A stretch of 64,000 bases of DNA from CAVVKW01 sp963761705. Its GTDB lineage: Bacteria; Verrucomicrobiota; Verrucomicrobiia; Chthoniobacterales; JAATET01. The notes under the pieces are model-generated. The model was not told where the DNA came from. It worked only from the letters and a program-made list of their open reading frames with translations, and made no database searches. Shown one piece after another: positions 1 to 9,944 of this stretch (the first letter of the stretch is position 1; every line of letters starts with the position of its first letter). The stretch covers positions 2,080,687 to 2,144,686 of the forward strand of contig CAVXHK010000001.1 of NCBI GenBank assembly GCA_963761705.1, written 5' to 3'. A program made the position numbers and the translations under genes.

Positions 1-257
1 GTTCTTTGGCGGATCGCGGACCGGGCCGCGTTGGAGAGTTCTCGGATGATGAGCGGGTAGATCCCGGATGCCTGCCACAGAGTCGCGACGTGGCGGCGGA
101 GTGGGGATTGGCAGGTTGGGACGAGAACGGGAAATTCTTCCAGTCCGCGGCCGGGCTTGACGTGGGTCTTGATCGCTAGCGCGGCCGTGAAGTCGGGGTC
201 GAAGGAACCTTCGCGTCTGGTTGAAATTGGCTTCGTCGACGACGCCGCGATGGTCAC
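1..257 (-). CDS. Unrecognised protein, 5' part only
   Basis: An open frame begins at a GTG at 257 and runs off the left edge without a stop, giving at least 85 residues. The readable part (starting VTIAASSTKP, later VKPGRGLEEFPVLVPT) has protein-like composition but I do not recognise a family. It lies on the same strand as the two genes to its right, 77 bp downstream of the first. The start is a guess because no clear ribosome binding site was identified. Confidence 0.4.
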   Translation of the reverse strand, partial: MTIAASSTKPISTRREGSFDPDFTAALAIKTHVKPGRGLEEFPVLVPTCQSPLRRHVATLWQASGIYPLIIRELSNAARSAIRQR

Positions 258-333
258 GAAAGTGGTGAAAAGGAATCGAGAGTTCCTTCGGGGTCGTTGC
301 GAGGTCGTCCCCGGCCGTTGGTCCTGGTGAGGA

Positions 334-1872
334 TCAATCGATGGCGCGCGACCAGATCCACGGCGTGGCGGTCTGGCCTTCAGCCGGGGGCCAGCCGGGA
401 CTCGTCATGACGTAGCTGGTCGGGCTGTCCTGGCGGTAGGCGAGTGGCTCGGCCGTCATCGGATCGAGCGGAACGGAGGTGATCCACTCGGGCTCCAAAG
501 CGCCGAGGGACTCGGGGTATTGGCCGTTAGCGAGGCGGTAGCGTTCGAGGGCGCAGGCGACTCGGGCTTGGAGCAGGGTGACTTGGACCTGGGCGAAGAG
601 GGAGGCTTCGCTGGCGAGTTTGGCGAGATGAGCGGTCGCGGTGGCCGGGAGGTCTTTTTCCTGATCGGCGGCTGGAAGGAGAGTGGCGGGATCGAGTGGG
701 GTGTCTTCGTTGGTGAGCTGATTAATGAGGTGTTGGAACGCCCGGTTGGCGGCGACTTGTCGGACGCGGAGGGCGTTCATGTCGAGTGTGAGGACGTCGT
801 CGCCGAGCCAAGCTTGGACTTCGGTGGAAGCTTCGGGTTTGCGGCCGGACAGGGCGGTGTGGACAACGGTGTTCAGTTGGGATCGCTCGCCGCGGAGGGC
901 CCAGGCTAGGTCAGAGAGTGGGGAGTTGAGGTCCAGGGCGGAAGCGAGGGCGTTGAGCTGATCGTCGGACCACGCGCCGCGCTGGAGACCGACTCGGATG
1001 CAGGCGACGTAGAGCCCGAGGAGCTTTCGGCGCGTTTGCTGGGAGGCGATGAATGGCTCGGCGGAGACGGATGCGGCAAGCCGCCAGATGAGGAGGGCGT
1101 TGATGGCGGCGCTGTCGGTGTCGCCGATGGAGATCTGGGCGATGTCTTTGATGACGAGCCAGTCGCCGAGGGCTTCGAGGTAGGGGAGGTGCGGAAGGTC
1201 GGGGGTCAGTTTGGCGAGGTAATTGACGGGGAACTGCGAGCCGGGGCGGTCGGCGGTGCCGGTTAGGGGAGAAAAATCGAGGCCGAGCTGATCCATGGCG
1301 GCGAGGACGCGGTCGCCGGCGAGGAGGTAGTCGGTCTTCGGATTTGTGAGACCGGCACGGAGGAGGATGGTGGCGATAGCGTCGAGACTCGCGCCGCCGG
1401 GGGCTTGGGCGGCGGTGGCGAGGAGGGTGCCAACCTGGATGCCGCGGCCTGGGAAAAGGGCCTTTTGAAGGAGGCCGGGCGGCTGGTTCGGCGGGAGCTG
1501 GAGGCCGGGAACGATGGGAGCCCAGGTCGCGTTGACGAAGAAATTCTGCTCCGGCGGGAGGTCGGGAGGGATGATGTCTTCAAAATAGACCGGCTCACCA
1601 GCTTCCTCGTATTCGTGGACAAGAGTTCGCCACTCGGTGTGGGTGCCGAGTTGGTAACCGCCGTTCATGACGCCGAAAACGCCGAGGCCGATGGCGCTCA
1701 AAACGCCGATCACCAGGATCGTCGTTGCGAACGGCCCCGTGCGTCCGCGACCGCGAGCTCGGCGGCGATTGCGGCGGTATTTGCGGCGGGCTTTCGGGTG
1801 GTCGGGTATCACGCGGGGGGGAGGATTTCGCGTTTTTGGGTTCGGTGCAACTTTCGAGTGGGTTTTGCTCAC
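334..1872 (-). CDS. Membrane-anchored protein with pseudopilin-like C-terminus
   Basis: The 512-residue product starts with about 45 very basic residues followed by one hydrophobic helix (about residues 48-68, ATTILVIGVLSAIGLGVFGV), so it should be anchored in the inner membrane with most of the chain outside. The last 80 residues (ALERYRLANGQYPESL, then VPLDPMTAEPLAYR) resemble the ends of type II secretion pseudopilin-like proteins common in Verrucomicrobia and Planctomycetes. The middle is unrecognised. Its ATG overlaps the stop of the GT9 gene by 4 bp, so the two are probably translated together. Function unknown. Confidence 0.75.
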   Translation of the reverse strand: MSKTHSKVAPNPKTRNPPPRVIPDHPKARRKYRRNRRRARGRGRTGPFATTILVIGVLSAIGLGVFGVMNGGYQLGTHTEWRTLVHEYEEAGEPVYFEDIIPPDLPPEQNFFVNATWAPIVPGLQLPPNQPPGLLQKALFPGRGIQVGTLLATAAQAPGGASLDAIATILLRAGLTNPKTDYLLAGDRVLAAMDQLGLDFSPLTGTADRPGSQFPVNYLAKLTPDLPHLPYLEALGDWLVIKDIAQISIGDTDSAAINALLIWRLAASVSAEPFIASQQTRRKLLGLYVACIRVGLQRGAWSDDQLNALASALDLNSPLSDLAWALRGERSQLNTVVHTALSGRKPEASTEVQAWLGDDVLTLDMNALRVRQVAANRAFQHLINQLTNEDTPLDPATLLPAADQEKDLPATATAHLAKLASEASLFAQVQVTLLQARVACALERYRLANGQYPESLGALEPEWITSVPLDPMTAEPLAYRQDSPTSYVMTSPGWPPAEGQTATPWIWSRAID

Positions 1873-2807
1873 GCGAAGCCGGGAAGACGCGAAGAGTTGA
1901 TGGCGTCGAGGACGGCGTCGGGAGCGATGTCGGACATCTTCTTTCCAGACTGGATGACGTGGCTTCTTGGATTTCTCGGTCGCCAGTGGAAGGGATTGGT
2001 GGGGCCGAAGAGGGCGATGACCGGGATGCCGAGGGCGTCGGCTAGGTGGACCGGGGCGCTATCGACGGCGATCACGAGCGAGGCGCTTTGGATGAGTGCG
2101 GCGGTGCCGAGGAGGGTGAGGGCGCCGGCGGCGCAGGAGACGCCGGGGGTGAGGACGTCGTGGAGATGTCGCTGCTCAGCCGGGTCGTTGCTCCCCGTGA
2201 TGACGAGCGGGCCGCCGAGTTGCTGAGCGAGTTGCTTCCACTTCTCGGCGTCCCAGTATTTCTCGGCGCGAGCGGTGCCGGGGTGGAGAATCGTGAAGGG
2301 CAATTGGACAGCGTTCTTTTCCAGGAAAGCCACGGCCTCGGCGATGGCTTCGGGTGGGAGGGTGAGCTGGCTAGGGACGTTTTCGATGGTTACGCCGAGC
2401 GGTGAGAGCAGGTCGGTGTGGTGGTCGGCGGTGTGGCGATCGCGGACGGAGGAGTCGACGAAGTCGGTGTAGATCGCGCGGCGGAGGGGCTTTCTGGCGA
2501 AGCGTTGATACGTGATTCGGCGAGGCGCGCGGCTAAGGGCGGTGATGAGGGCGGAGCGGTCGTTGCCGGTGAAGTCGAGGGTTGCGTCGAAGCAGCGGGT
2601 GGCAATTTTCCTCCAGAATGCGAAGTCGGCGGGGCGGCGGACGACGACCTCGTCGACGGAGAGGGCGTCGGCAAGACCGGCGGCGTTGGCGTCGATGGCG
2701 ATGGTCAGATGCGCTTCGGGAAAGCTCTCGCGCAGCGCGGCCAGGGCGGGCGTCGTGAGGATGACATCGCCGATGCGCTTAAGTTGGATGAGGAGGATGC
2801 GCACCAA
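1869..2807 (-). CDS. Glycosyltransferase family 9 (heptosyltransferase-like)
   Basis: The 312-residue product has the GT9 layout: an N-terminal Rossmann half starting MVRILLIQLKRIGDVILTTP and a C-terminal half with LHPGTARAEKYW and a nucleotide-sugar binding stretch (VIAVDSAPVHLADALG, ALFGPTNPFHW). Known relatives transfer heptose or similar sugars from ADP-heptose to lipopolysaccharide core at the inner face of the inner membrane. The exact donor cannot be read from sequence. It is the first gene of a two-gene overlap with the pseudopilin-like protein gene. Length is typical of the family. Confidence 0.9.
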   Translation of the reverse strand: MVRILLIQLKRIGDVILTTPALAALRESFPEAHLTIAIDANAAGLADALSVDEVVVRRPADFAFWRKIATRCFDATLDFTGNDRSALITALSRAPRRITYQRFARKPLRRAIYTDFVDSSVRDRHTADHHTDLLSPLGVTIENVPSQLTLPPEAIAEAVAFLEKNAVQLPFTILHPGTARAEKYWDAEKWKQLAQQLGGPLVITGSNDPAEQRHLHDVLTPGVSCAAGALTLLGTAALIQSASLVIAVDSAPVHLADALGIPVIALFGPTNPFHWRPRNPRSHVIQSGKKMSDIAPDAVLDAINSSRLPGFA

Positions 2808-2886
2808 CGCATTATTTCACCCAACCATCAACGAGCAACCATCAACGATCAACCATCAGAGACTGGGTGCGCACCGCTCGGGTGCT

Positions 2887-4845
2887 TCAGCGCCGGAGGA
2901 TGCGGACTTTCGATTTCTTGGATCGGAGGCCTTGGGCGTCGATGGCGCGGACTTGCACGACAACGCGGCCCGTGTCCCGGGTGATTCGGAGGACGATTTT
3001 GAAGCGGTCATCGCTCTTGAGTTTGACTTTGCCGACCTTGGCTCCGCGGGCTTTCACGTCGATCTCCGCGATGCTCGAGGCGTCGCTCGCGGTGCCGCGG
3101 ATGACAACGCGCTTGCGGAGGGTCTCGATGGTCTTGCGACCGCGGATCCGCAAGTTCGGCTTTTGGGTGTCGGCGACGACGGGCGGGGTAGGATTTGCGA
3201 CTGGCGGTGTGGGTGTGGGTGTGGGTGTGGGTGGTGGCGTGGCGCCATCGCTGTTCCAGAGGGCGAAGCCGTCGCGGTCGTCGGCGAGCCGGAAGTAGTA
3301 GGCGATTTGGCCCGCGTTGTTGAAGCCGTCGCGGCCTCCTGGGGCGGTCAGCAAGCCGAATGCGACGACGGTGCTGCCGAGGAAAGGGTCGCCGGTGCGG
3401 ATGACGGGAATGAGGCCGCGCGAATCGTCGAAGAAGTAAACGGCGCGGTTGTCGGCGTCGCCGCCGACCGTGTTTTCGAGGCGGGTGCCGAAGGCGACTT
3501 GTCCGGCGTCGTTGATGAGCGGGTCCACGAGGCTGCCGAACAGGTCCATCTTCCCGGCAAAATCGACGAAGGTGCCGTTGCCGCCGGGAGCGGTCTGGCC
3601 CTCGCGGGCGATTTCGACCAGACCTCCCGGGGTGCCGTCACCGCGGTAGAGGCCGCTATCGTCCGCCGCCCCGCCGGTCGTCCCGGCCAGCGAAGCGACG
3701 AAGACGATCCGCCCCGACGAATCAAGCGCACCCCGGAATTGCTCGGGGCTCAACTCGCTGAGGGCCGGGTCGCCCTCAATGTCGTCGAACGTGCCGTTGC
3801 CGCCGGGCACCGGATCGCCGACCCGCGCGATCTCGGTGATCCCTCCGGCTCCATCGGCCCGGAAGAGGCCCTCGTCGAGCGTGGTCCCGATGAAAGAGGA
3901 ACTGAAGGCGACCTCACCCACGTCGTTGATGGCGGGGGAACCGTGGAGGGTGGCAAACGTGCCGTCGGCATCCGGAGCGGGCTGGCCGCGACGGGCGATC
4001 TGGGTGATGCCGCCAGCTCCCGACTCACCGCGAAAAACGCCGGACTCCTCGTCGCCGAAAACGGTGTCCGACACGCGGGCAGAGAAGGCGGTCTGGCCGG
4101 ACGAGTTGAGGCCGACGGTAGCGCGAAACGACGCGAAGACGCCGTCGCCGTCGGGAGCAGCCTGGCCGACCCGGGCGATTTGGTTCAATGCGGTGCTGCC
4201 GTCGCCGACGTAGATGCCCGACTCGTCCAAACGTGAGCCACCATCTCCCAGGTCGATGTCGGCCCGGAAGGCGAGTTGACCGGCGTCGTTGAGCGTGGGG
4301 ACGTCGTCGAAGTCGGTGAAGGTGCCGTTGCCCCCGGGCGGGACGTCGCCCACGCGGGCAATCACGACCGGTGGGGCGGCACCGTCGGCGCAAACCAGGG
4401 CCGACTGCTCCGGGGTTGCGTCCGCGAATTGAGTGATCCCGAGAAACGCGACCCGCCCCGCGACGTTGAGAGTCGGGTCGCGGAAAAAGCGGTAAGGCCC
4501 GTCCCCGGAAGGCGAGGGTTCGGACTCGCGGGCGATCTGCACCGGTGTGGTGGATCCGTCGAGCCGGAAGATAACGCCGTCGTCCGCCGGGTCGGCGATC
4601 GTGTCGTCCAAGTTGTCCTTGAACACAATCTGTCCGGTATCGTTCAAAACGGGAGCCACGAATAATGAGATCGAAAAGGTGCCGTTGCCATCCGGCGCGG
4701 GATCTCCAGCCAAGACGAGCACCCGCGTGCCGGGCGGGGTCTGAGCCGGGGCCTGTGCGAGCGGGAGCAGAGCAACGAGAACAAGAACGGAGCCCGTTCG
4801 GAAGAGGTTCGAAGATCTTTCGGCGAAGACGGACGCGAATGACAT
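2887..4845 (-). CDS. Secreted DUF7453-like tandem-repeat protein
   Basis: The 652-residue product has an N-terminal hydrophobic signal segment (TGSVLVLVALLPLAQAPAQ). Most of the chain is a repeated unit of about 60 residues built around IAR.G.PAPDG.G.F..F and LND.GQ.AF..., as in the DUF7453 (choice-of-anchor) repeat proteins. After residue about 535 comes a Pro-Thr linker, encoded by a GGGTGT-type run at 3207-3237, and then an Ig-like domain ending in basic residues. It should be exported and bound at the surface or released. Partner and role are unknown. Confidence 0.8.
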   Translation of the reverse strand: MSFASVFAERSSNLFRTGSVLVLVALLPLAQAPAQTPPGTRVLVLAGDPAPDGNGTFSISLFVAPVLNDTGQIVFKDNLDDTIADPADDGVIFRLDGSTTPVQIARESEPSPSGDGPYRFFRDPTLNVAGRVAFLGITQFADATPEQSALVCADGAAPPVVIARVGDVPPGGNGTFTDFDDVPTLNDAGQLAFRADIDLGDGGSRLDESGIYVGDGSTALNQIARVGQAAPDGDGVFASFRATVGLNSSGQTAFSARVSDTVFGDEESGVFRGESGAGGITQIARRGQPAPDADGTFATLHGSPAINDVGEVAFSSSFIGTTLDEGLFRADGAGGITEIARVGDPVPGGNGTFDDIEGDPALSELSPEQFRGALDSSGRIVFVASLAGTTGGAADDSGLYRGDGTPGGLVEIAREGQTAPGGNGTFVDFAGKMDLFGSLVDPLINDAGQVAFGTRLENTVGGDADNRAVYFFDDSRGLIPVIRTGDPFLGSTVVAFGLLTAPGGRDGFNNAGQIAYYFRLADDRDGFALWNSDGATPPPTPTPTPTPPVANPTPPVVADTQKPNLRIRGRKTIETLRKRVVIRGTASDASSIAEIDVKARGAKVGKVKLKSDDRFKIVLRITRDTGRVVVQVRAIDAQGLRSKKSKVRILRR

Positions 4846-4956
4846 GGCTTACAGGCTTACTTTTTAGCAGTTCGGGGTCAAGCGATGCGGTTTCGTTCCG
4901 TGAGAGTCCCGGCACCCGAAAAAATTGCCGGGGCGGCTGACGAGGTCGCGAGGCCT

Positions 4957-6138
4957 CTACCCGAGCGTGAGCGCGCGATCGTAGGCGGCGAGGACGCGCT
5001 GGCGGTAGTGGTCCCACGTGAAGTGATCGAGGATGCGTTGGCGGGCGGCTTCGCCGTAGGCGCGGCGGCGGGCGGGGTCGGCGTGGAGGGTGCGGAAGGC
5101 TTCTACGAGCGCGGGGGCGCTGTTCGGGGGGATGATGAGGCCAGTCCGGTCGTGCAGGACCACGTCACCGGATTCGCGGGTCGTGATTTGCGGGAGGCCG
5201 CAAGCGCTGGCTTCGTAGGTGACCTTGGCGCTGCCTTCGCATTCGGACGGGAAGACGTGGAGGGACGCGCGGCGGAGTTCGGCGGCGACGTCGTCGGTGT
5301 GGCCGCGGAGGATGACGTTCGGCGGGAGGTCGCGGAGTTCGGCGGCGATGGGGGTGGACGGGGTGCCGACGAGGATGAGTTCGGCTTCGCTGGGAGGAAG
5401 GGCAAGGGTTCGCCAAGCTTCGAGGAGGACGTGAACGCCTTTGCGGTGGCTGAGAGAGCCAACGAAGATGGCGCGGAATTTTTCGGGCGGGGCCGGGGCG
5501 GGCGAGAACTCCAGTGGGTCAACGCCGCGCGAGGTCGAGAAGAGTTTTTCCTCGGGGAGACCGGCGATGAGAAAGGTCTCCTTTGCTTTCTCGGACAGGA
5601 CGAGGATGACGGTGGCGAAGGCGTATTCGGCCATCACTTGCTGACGCGTGACGAGAAGCTTGTTGAGGAGGCTCTTGGGAAACGGCTCGGCGTCGCGGAG
5701 GACCTCGGAGTGCGTGATGTCTTTTTTCACCTTGCCCTTGTTGCGGTGCCAAGTGGGGATCTCGAGGACGCTCGGGATGCCGAGGCGGCGGGCCGTTTGG
5801 AGGGAACGGAGGCAGTCGCCGGACCAAGCGTGGAGCAGGTCGTAGCGACCGGTGTCGAGGGCGCGGGAGGCGGCGCGGTCAATGGCGTGCTTTTTTGCGC
5901 CGATGTAATAGTCGCGGCGGAGCGGGGCAAGGAGCTTGGCGGGGGAGAATTTGAGGCTCTTGATTTTCGCTTTCGGGATGCCGGGGTCGTGCGAGTTGAG
6001 CGCAATGGCGCGACCGAGGAAGTCGTTCTCATGAGCGGCGCGCAGGGTCTCGGCGGCGACGAGATCGAGGCCGGTGCCGCCGATGCCCGCGGCGATCGAG
6101 TAGAGGAGGGAACGGGGTTGGCGGAGGTCGGGCGGCAC
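4957..6138 (-). CDS. Glycosyltransferase family 4
   Basis: GT4 (GT-B fold) enzyme. Visible landmarks are SIAAGIGGTGLDLVAAETL near the N-terminus, FVGSLSHRKGVHVLLEAWRTL for the second domain, LILVGTPS, and FPSECEGSAKVTYEASACGLPQITT, the family's donor-binding E.(x7).E region. I chose the GTG at 6138 because the frame upstream of it is arginine- and proline-rich and not family-like; an ATG at 6234 is the alternative. It probably adds a sugar to a cell-envelope polysaccharide or glycolipid. It is separated from the preceding gene by 111 bp. Confidence 0.85.
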   Translation of the reverse strand: MPPDLRQPRSLLYSIAAGIGGTGLDLVAAETLRAAHENDFLGRAIALNSHDPGIPKAKIKSLKFSPAKLLAPLRRDYYIGAKKHAIDRAASRALDTGRYDLLHAWSGDCLRSLQTARRLGIPSVLEIPTWHRNKGKVKKDITHSEVLRDAEPFPKSLLNKLLVTRQQVMAEYAFATVILVLSEKAKETFLIAGLPEEKLFSTSRGVDPLEFSPAPAPPEKFRAIFVGSLSHRKGVHVLLEAWRTLALPPSEAELILVGTPSTPIAAELRDLPPNVILRGHTDDVAAELRRASLHVFPSECEGSAKVTYEASACGLPQITTRESGDVVLHDRTGLIIPPNSAPALVEAFRTLHADPARRRAYGEAARQRILDHFTWDHYRQRVLAAYDRALTLG

Positions 6139-6353
6139 GGCAGTGGATCTTTGCCGAAGGGGTGGGGGGTGGCGATTCCGAAGATTGTGGCGGTGTGGGC
6201 GCTGCGGTCGGAGCAAACTCCAACGAATGGCCATCTTAATTCACGGAGGGCGGAGTGAGAGTCTCGAGGTGGAGGGTCGCTAGCTCCGCATCGACGAAGA
6301 AAGGTGAGCGCGGCGCTCTAGTCCTGTCGGTTGATTGACAATCTTCGTGACTC

Positions 6354-7706
6354 TCAGGGCGTAGGCTCGATCGTCGAAACCGCGCGGACCGTGCGGTTTT
6401 TGCGGATGAAGTCGGCGAATTTTCCCGCGCTGGGCTTGAGAATGCGGTCGTAGGTGCTCGGGTCCATGCGCGCGAGGCCGAAGTGGGCCTTGTAGCCGTA
6501 GTGCCACTCGTAGTTGTCGGCCAGAGACCAAGCGAAATAGCCCCGAACGTCGTAGCCGTCGCGGATGGCCCGCCCGATGGCGGCGAGGTGGTTCTGGAGG
6601 TAAGTGATGCGCTGGGCGTCGTCCTCGGTGGCGATGCCGTTTTCGGTGATCATCATCGGCTTGCCGTAGCGGGTGGCGACGCGCTGGATTTCGTTGTAGA
6701 GGCCGTCGGGGTTGATGCGCCATCCCATGCTGGAAAAATTGTTCCCGTGCTGGTGAGGAACTTTCAACACGCCGAGGACGGTGGCCGTTTCGGAGTAGTA
6801 GTAGTTGATGCCGAGGAGGTCGCAGACGTCGTAGATCCGGTCGAGGTGGTCGACGTTCTGATGCAACATCACGTTGTAGATCAGGCGGCCCGGGTCGAGC
6901 GGCGGATGCTCCCACCACGGCAGCGCCTCGACGCTGACCACTTTCGCGGAGGGTTTGATCTCCTTGATGCGCTTGGCCGCGTCGCGGAACATGCCGACGC
7001 TGGCGTCGATGGCCTTCCAGTAGGTCCCGAACGCGAGATCCAATCCCGGCGGCCACTCGCCGACGAGGTAGGCCGTCGTGATCTGGCCGTTCGGTTCGTT
7101 CTGCGGGGCGTAGAAGTTTGTGTCGGGCGCGGTTGCGGTGACCATTCGGTCGACGAATTTGTTCCAGTGTGAGCGGGCGAGGGGGTGGAGCCAGTTCGAC
7201 TTGCGGGGGTCTTTCTTATCGGTGAGCCACGACGGAAACGTGAAGTGCCAGAGACAGACGACGGGTTCGATTCCTGCCTCCTTGAGCTTGCGGGCCATCT
7301 CGGCGTAGCGCTGAATCGCGGCTTCGTTGTAAACGCCCGGCTGGGGTTCGCACCGCGCCCAGGAGACGCTGAACCGATAGTGCGTGACGCCGATTTTCTT
7401 GAGCGCGGCGAGGTCCTTGTCGAAGTGCGTCCAGCTGGAGAGCGCGTTGCCTTTCTCGGGGGCTTTGCCTTCCTCAATGAAAATATCCCAGTCGGTCAGG
7501 AAATAATCCTTCTCTCCGGGGGTCACGGCCGGGTCCTCGTATTGATAGGCGGCGGTTGAAATGCCCCACGCAAATTTCGCGTCGGTTTGTGGCTGCGAGA
7601 CCGGCGGGGGAGGTTGCGGGCCTTTTCCGATCGGGCCGAGCGGGTCAATCACGCACCCGGTGAGCGTGAGTAGAGCGAGAGAGACTAAGGCGAGATGGGC
7701 TTTCAT
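6354..7706 (-). CDS. Glycoside hydrolase family 1 lipoprotein (beta-glycosidase)
   Basis: The 450-residue product starts MKAHLALVSLALLTLTGC, a lipoprotein signal with Cys18 as the lipidated residue, followed by a proline-rich tether. The catalytic domain shows the GH1 hallmarks: KFAWGISTAAYQYE, the acid/base motif NEP (in APQNEPNGQ), and the nucleophile motif TENG. The C-terminal GYFAWSLADNYEWHYGY is the family's aglycone/glycone site signature. It should hydrolyse beta-linked sugars at the cell surface or in the periplasm. The ATG at 7706 is preferred to an upstream ATG at 7823 because it gives the signal peptide. Confidence 0.92.
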   Translation of the reverse strand: MKAHLALVSLALLTLTGCVIDPLGPIGKGPQPPPPVSQPQTDAKFAWGISTAAYQYEDPAVTPGEKDYFLTDWDIFIEEGKAPEKGNALSSWTHFDKDLAALKKIGVTHYRFSVSWARCEPQPGVYNEAAIQRYAEMARKLKEAGIEPVVCLWHFTFPSWLTDKKDPRKSNWLHPLARSHWNKFVDRMVTATAPDTNFYAPQNEPNGQITTAYLVGEWPPGLDLAFGTYWKAIDASVGMFRDAAKRIKEIKPSAKVVSVEALPWWEHPPLDPGRLIYNVMLHQNVDHLDRIYDVCDLLGINYYYSETATVLGVLKVPHQHGNNFSSMGWRINPDGLYNEIQRVATRYGKPMMITENGIATEDDAQRITYLQNHLAAIGRAIRDGYDVRGYFAWSLADNYEWHYGYKAHFGLARMDPSTYDRILKPSAGKFADFIRKNRTVRAVSTIEPTP

Positions 7707-7829
7707 TGAGTGAATTCGTGTGTGAACCAACGGCGCGTCATTGGCAATGCCGAGGACCATCCGGCTCGTCGCGGCACCGCGGGAGCCGAGACCCTCGAGC
7801 GGTCGGCGAACAATCATTCCCATCCGGCT

Positions 7830-8711
7830 TCAAGAAGTGCGGGTCTGGATCCGCTTGAGCCGCGTCGCCGCGATCAAGACGCCGGACGTCCCGAACATGA
7901 GCAGACTGTAGATAGCCGGGGCGATCGCCATCTCCGGGCTGTTCAACATCAGCGGGCTCGCGGCAATCGCGATGGCGAGCGTCCCATTCTGCAGTCCGCT
8001 CTCGATCGCGATCGTCAACCGCTGCCGAGCCTCGACCCCGAGAGCCTTCGCCGAAAAATATCCGACCGCCATCGTCACAACGTTTAGCACCAACACCGGC
8101 AATCCCACCTGCCGAAAAAATCCCGCCAACTCGTCCTTCTGCGAAAGAATCGCGCCCGTCAGCACGAGCAGGAACAACGCCAGCGAGGCCAGATTCACAG
8201 CCTTGGTCGCCCGGCGACAAAAGTCCGGCAGCCAGTGATTCAACGTCATCCCGAGCGCCGTCGGGACTAGGGTGATCACGAGAATTTTTCCCACGGAATC
8301 CAGCACCGGCAGATGACGAGGTGCATCGACCCCGACGAAGTAGCCGAGCGAGAAATTGATCAGGAGCGGGATCGTGACCACCGTCACGAGACTGCTGATC
8401 GCCGTGAGCGTGATCGAGAGCGCGACGTCCGCGCGGCAGAGATACGAGATCAGGTTCGACGTCGGGCCACCCGGACACACCGCCAGCACCACCACTCCCA
8501 TCGCGAGCTCCGGTGACAGCGGAAACGCAACCGCCACGCCAAATGCGATGAGCGGCAGCAGAATGAGTTGATTTGCCAGTCCGATGGCCGTCGCCTTTGG
8601 CAACAGAATCACTCGGCGAAAATCCGCCACCGTCAGGGACATCCCCATCCCGAGCATGATCACGCCCAGCGCCACCGGCAGAAATCCCGCCGTCAAAAAA
8701 TTCGATTCCAT
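7830..8711 (-). CDS. Bile acid:sodium symporter family (BASS) transporter
   Basis: The 293-residue product is hydrophobic throughout with about nine predicted membrane segments. It has the family features: GMGMSLTVADFRRV near the N-terminus, the sodium-site motif CPGGPTSN near residue 79, and a C-terminal ESGLQNGTLAIAIA. Family members move organic anions with sodium across the inner membrane; pantoate, pyruvate and bile acids are all known substrates, so this one's substrate is open. It starts 174 bp from the divergent CNNM gene, so the two may share a promoter region. Confidence 0.9.
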   Translation of the reverse strand: MESNFLTAGFLPVALGVIMLGMGMSLTVADFRRVILLPKATAIGLANQLILLPLIAFGVAVAFPLSPELAMGVVVLAVCPGGPTSNLISYLCRADVALSITLTAISSLVTVVTIPLLINFSLGYFVGVDAPRHLPVLDSVGKILVITLVPTALGMTLNHWLPDFCRRATKAVNLASLALFLLVLTGAILSQKDELAGFFRQVGLPVLVLNVVTMAVGYFSAKALGVEARQRLTIAIESGLQNGTLAIAIAASPLMLNSPEMAIAPAIYSLLMFGTSGVLIAATRLKRIQTRTS

Positions 8712-8885
8712 TCAGTCAAATCAGGTTGCAGTCTGCGGCATCATCTCGATCGGGCCGCATCCTGTCAGTCATTTTGCACCCTTGACCCGGTCGCGCGCCC
8801 AGGGGCGCGGCTGAGGAAATCGGAATCCCAAGGACCCGCGATTCCCATTGTCAAATGAGAGGGCTCTGATGAAATCGCGCGCGTT

Positions 8886-9944
8886 ATGCTTCTTCTGATC
8901 GGCTACGTCCTCGTAGCGCTGGTGGTCTCGTTGGTCTGCTCTCTCCTGGAGGCCAGCCTGCTGAGCATCACACCTTCCGCCATCAACACCGCGAAACAGC
9001 AGGGACGCCACTGGGCCGCGGTCATGGAGTCCTACAAGACCAACATAGACCGGCCACTCTCCGCGATTCTGACGCTCAACACGATCGCGCACACCATGGG
9101 AGCCGCCGGAGCAGGAGCGCAATACGCCCGCGTGTATGGCAACACGGGGGAGGCCATTTTTGCCGGATTTCTGACCCTTGCCATCCTGATCTTCACCGAG
9201 ATCATCCCGAAGACGCTCGGCTCCCGCTACGCGGTCCAGTTGGCCGGTTTTACCGCCGTGATGCTACCGATCATGATCACCGGCTTGGCACCCCTCGTCT
9301 GGTTGTGTCGCCAGATCACGCGCTTGATCACGCCCAAGGGCCAAGAGACTCCGCCCCTGCACCGCGAGGATCTCCTGGCCATGACGCGTCTCGGCGAGGA
9401 AGCGGGTCAGCTGGACAAGAGTGAAAGCGTTTTCGTTCACAATCTCATGCAACTGCACTCGACCAAGGTCTCGGACATCATGACGCCGTGGACGGTGGTA
9501 TTTTCTCTGCCCGAGACCACGTTGCTGACCGAATTTACGGAGGTCATCGAAGAGAAACCCTTCACCCGCATTCCGATCTATCACGACAACCCGGACGACA
9601 TCGTCGGCTTCGCGATCCGCGGCGAGGCCCTGCTGGCCCATCTGAAAGACACGGACGACACCGGAACACTGGCTGACGTGAAACGACCACTGGCCATCAC
9701 CATCGAGCACTCGCCGGTCGACGCGGTTTTCCGCAGATTGATCGCGGAGCGAAATCAGATCCTGCTCGTCGTCGACGAATTCGGCACCACCGTGGGACTC
9801 GTCAGTTTCGAGGACGTCATCGAAACCATCTTCGGTATCGAGATCCTCGATGAAAAAGACAGCGTCGCCGACCTCCAGCAGCACGCTCGCAACCTCTGGC
9901 GGGAGCGAGCGAGGAAGATGGGCATCGCGATATCCGACGACTAG
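8886..9944 (+). CDS. CNNM/CorC family protein (DUF21 plus CBS pair)
   Basis: The 352-residue product has an N-terminal DUF21 membrane domain (LLIGYVLVALVVSLVCSLLEASLLSITPSAI and further helices to about residue 150, including FTEIIPKTLGSRYA) and a cytoplasmic CBS-domain pair (VSDIMTPWTVVFSLPE, then LIAERNQILLVVDEFGTTVGLVSFEDVIETIFG). Relatives are magnesium/cobalt efflux proteins and are often mislabelled hemolysins. The usual C-terminal CorC_HlyC domain is missing, as in short members of the family. Divergent from the BASS gene. Confidence 0.9.
   Translation: MLLLIGYVLVALVVSLVCSLLEASLLSITPSAINTAKQQGRHWAAVMESYKTNIDRPLSAILTLNTIAHTMGAAGAGAQYARVYGNTGEAIFAGFLTLAILIFTEIIPKTLGSRYAVQLAGFTAVMLPIMITGLAPLVWLCRQITRLITPKGQETPPLHREDLLAMTRLGEEAGQLDKSESVFVHNLMQLHSTKVSDIMTPWTVVFSLPETTLLTEFTEVIEEKPFTRIPIYHDNPDDIVGFAIRGEALLAHLKDTDDTGTLADVKRPLAITIEHSPVDAVFRRLIAERNQILLVVDEFGTTVGLVSFEDVIETIFGIEILDEKDSVADLQQHARNLWRERARKMGIAISDD

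Noticed and set aside
2815..2865. Short direct repeats AACCATCAACGA between two genes
   Set aside because: Only three imperfect copies and no sign of function; a vaguely similar stretch at 19,775 is too short to link.
2512..4236. A 574-residue plus-strand frame
   Set aside because: It is the antisense shadow of the high-GC repeat protein gene and has no coherent protein features.
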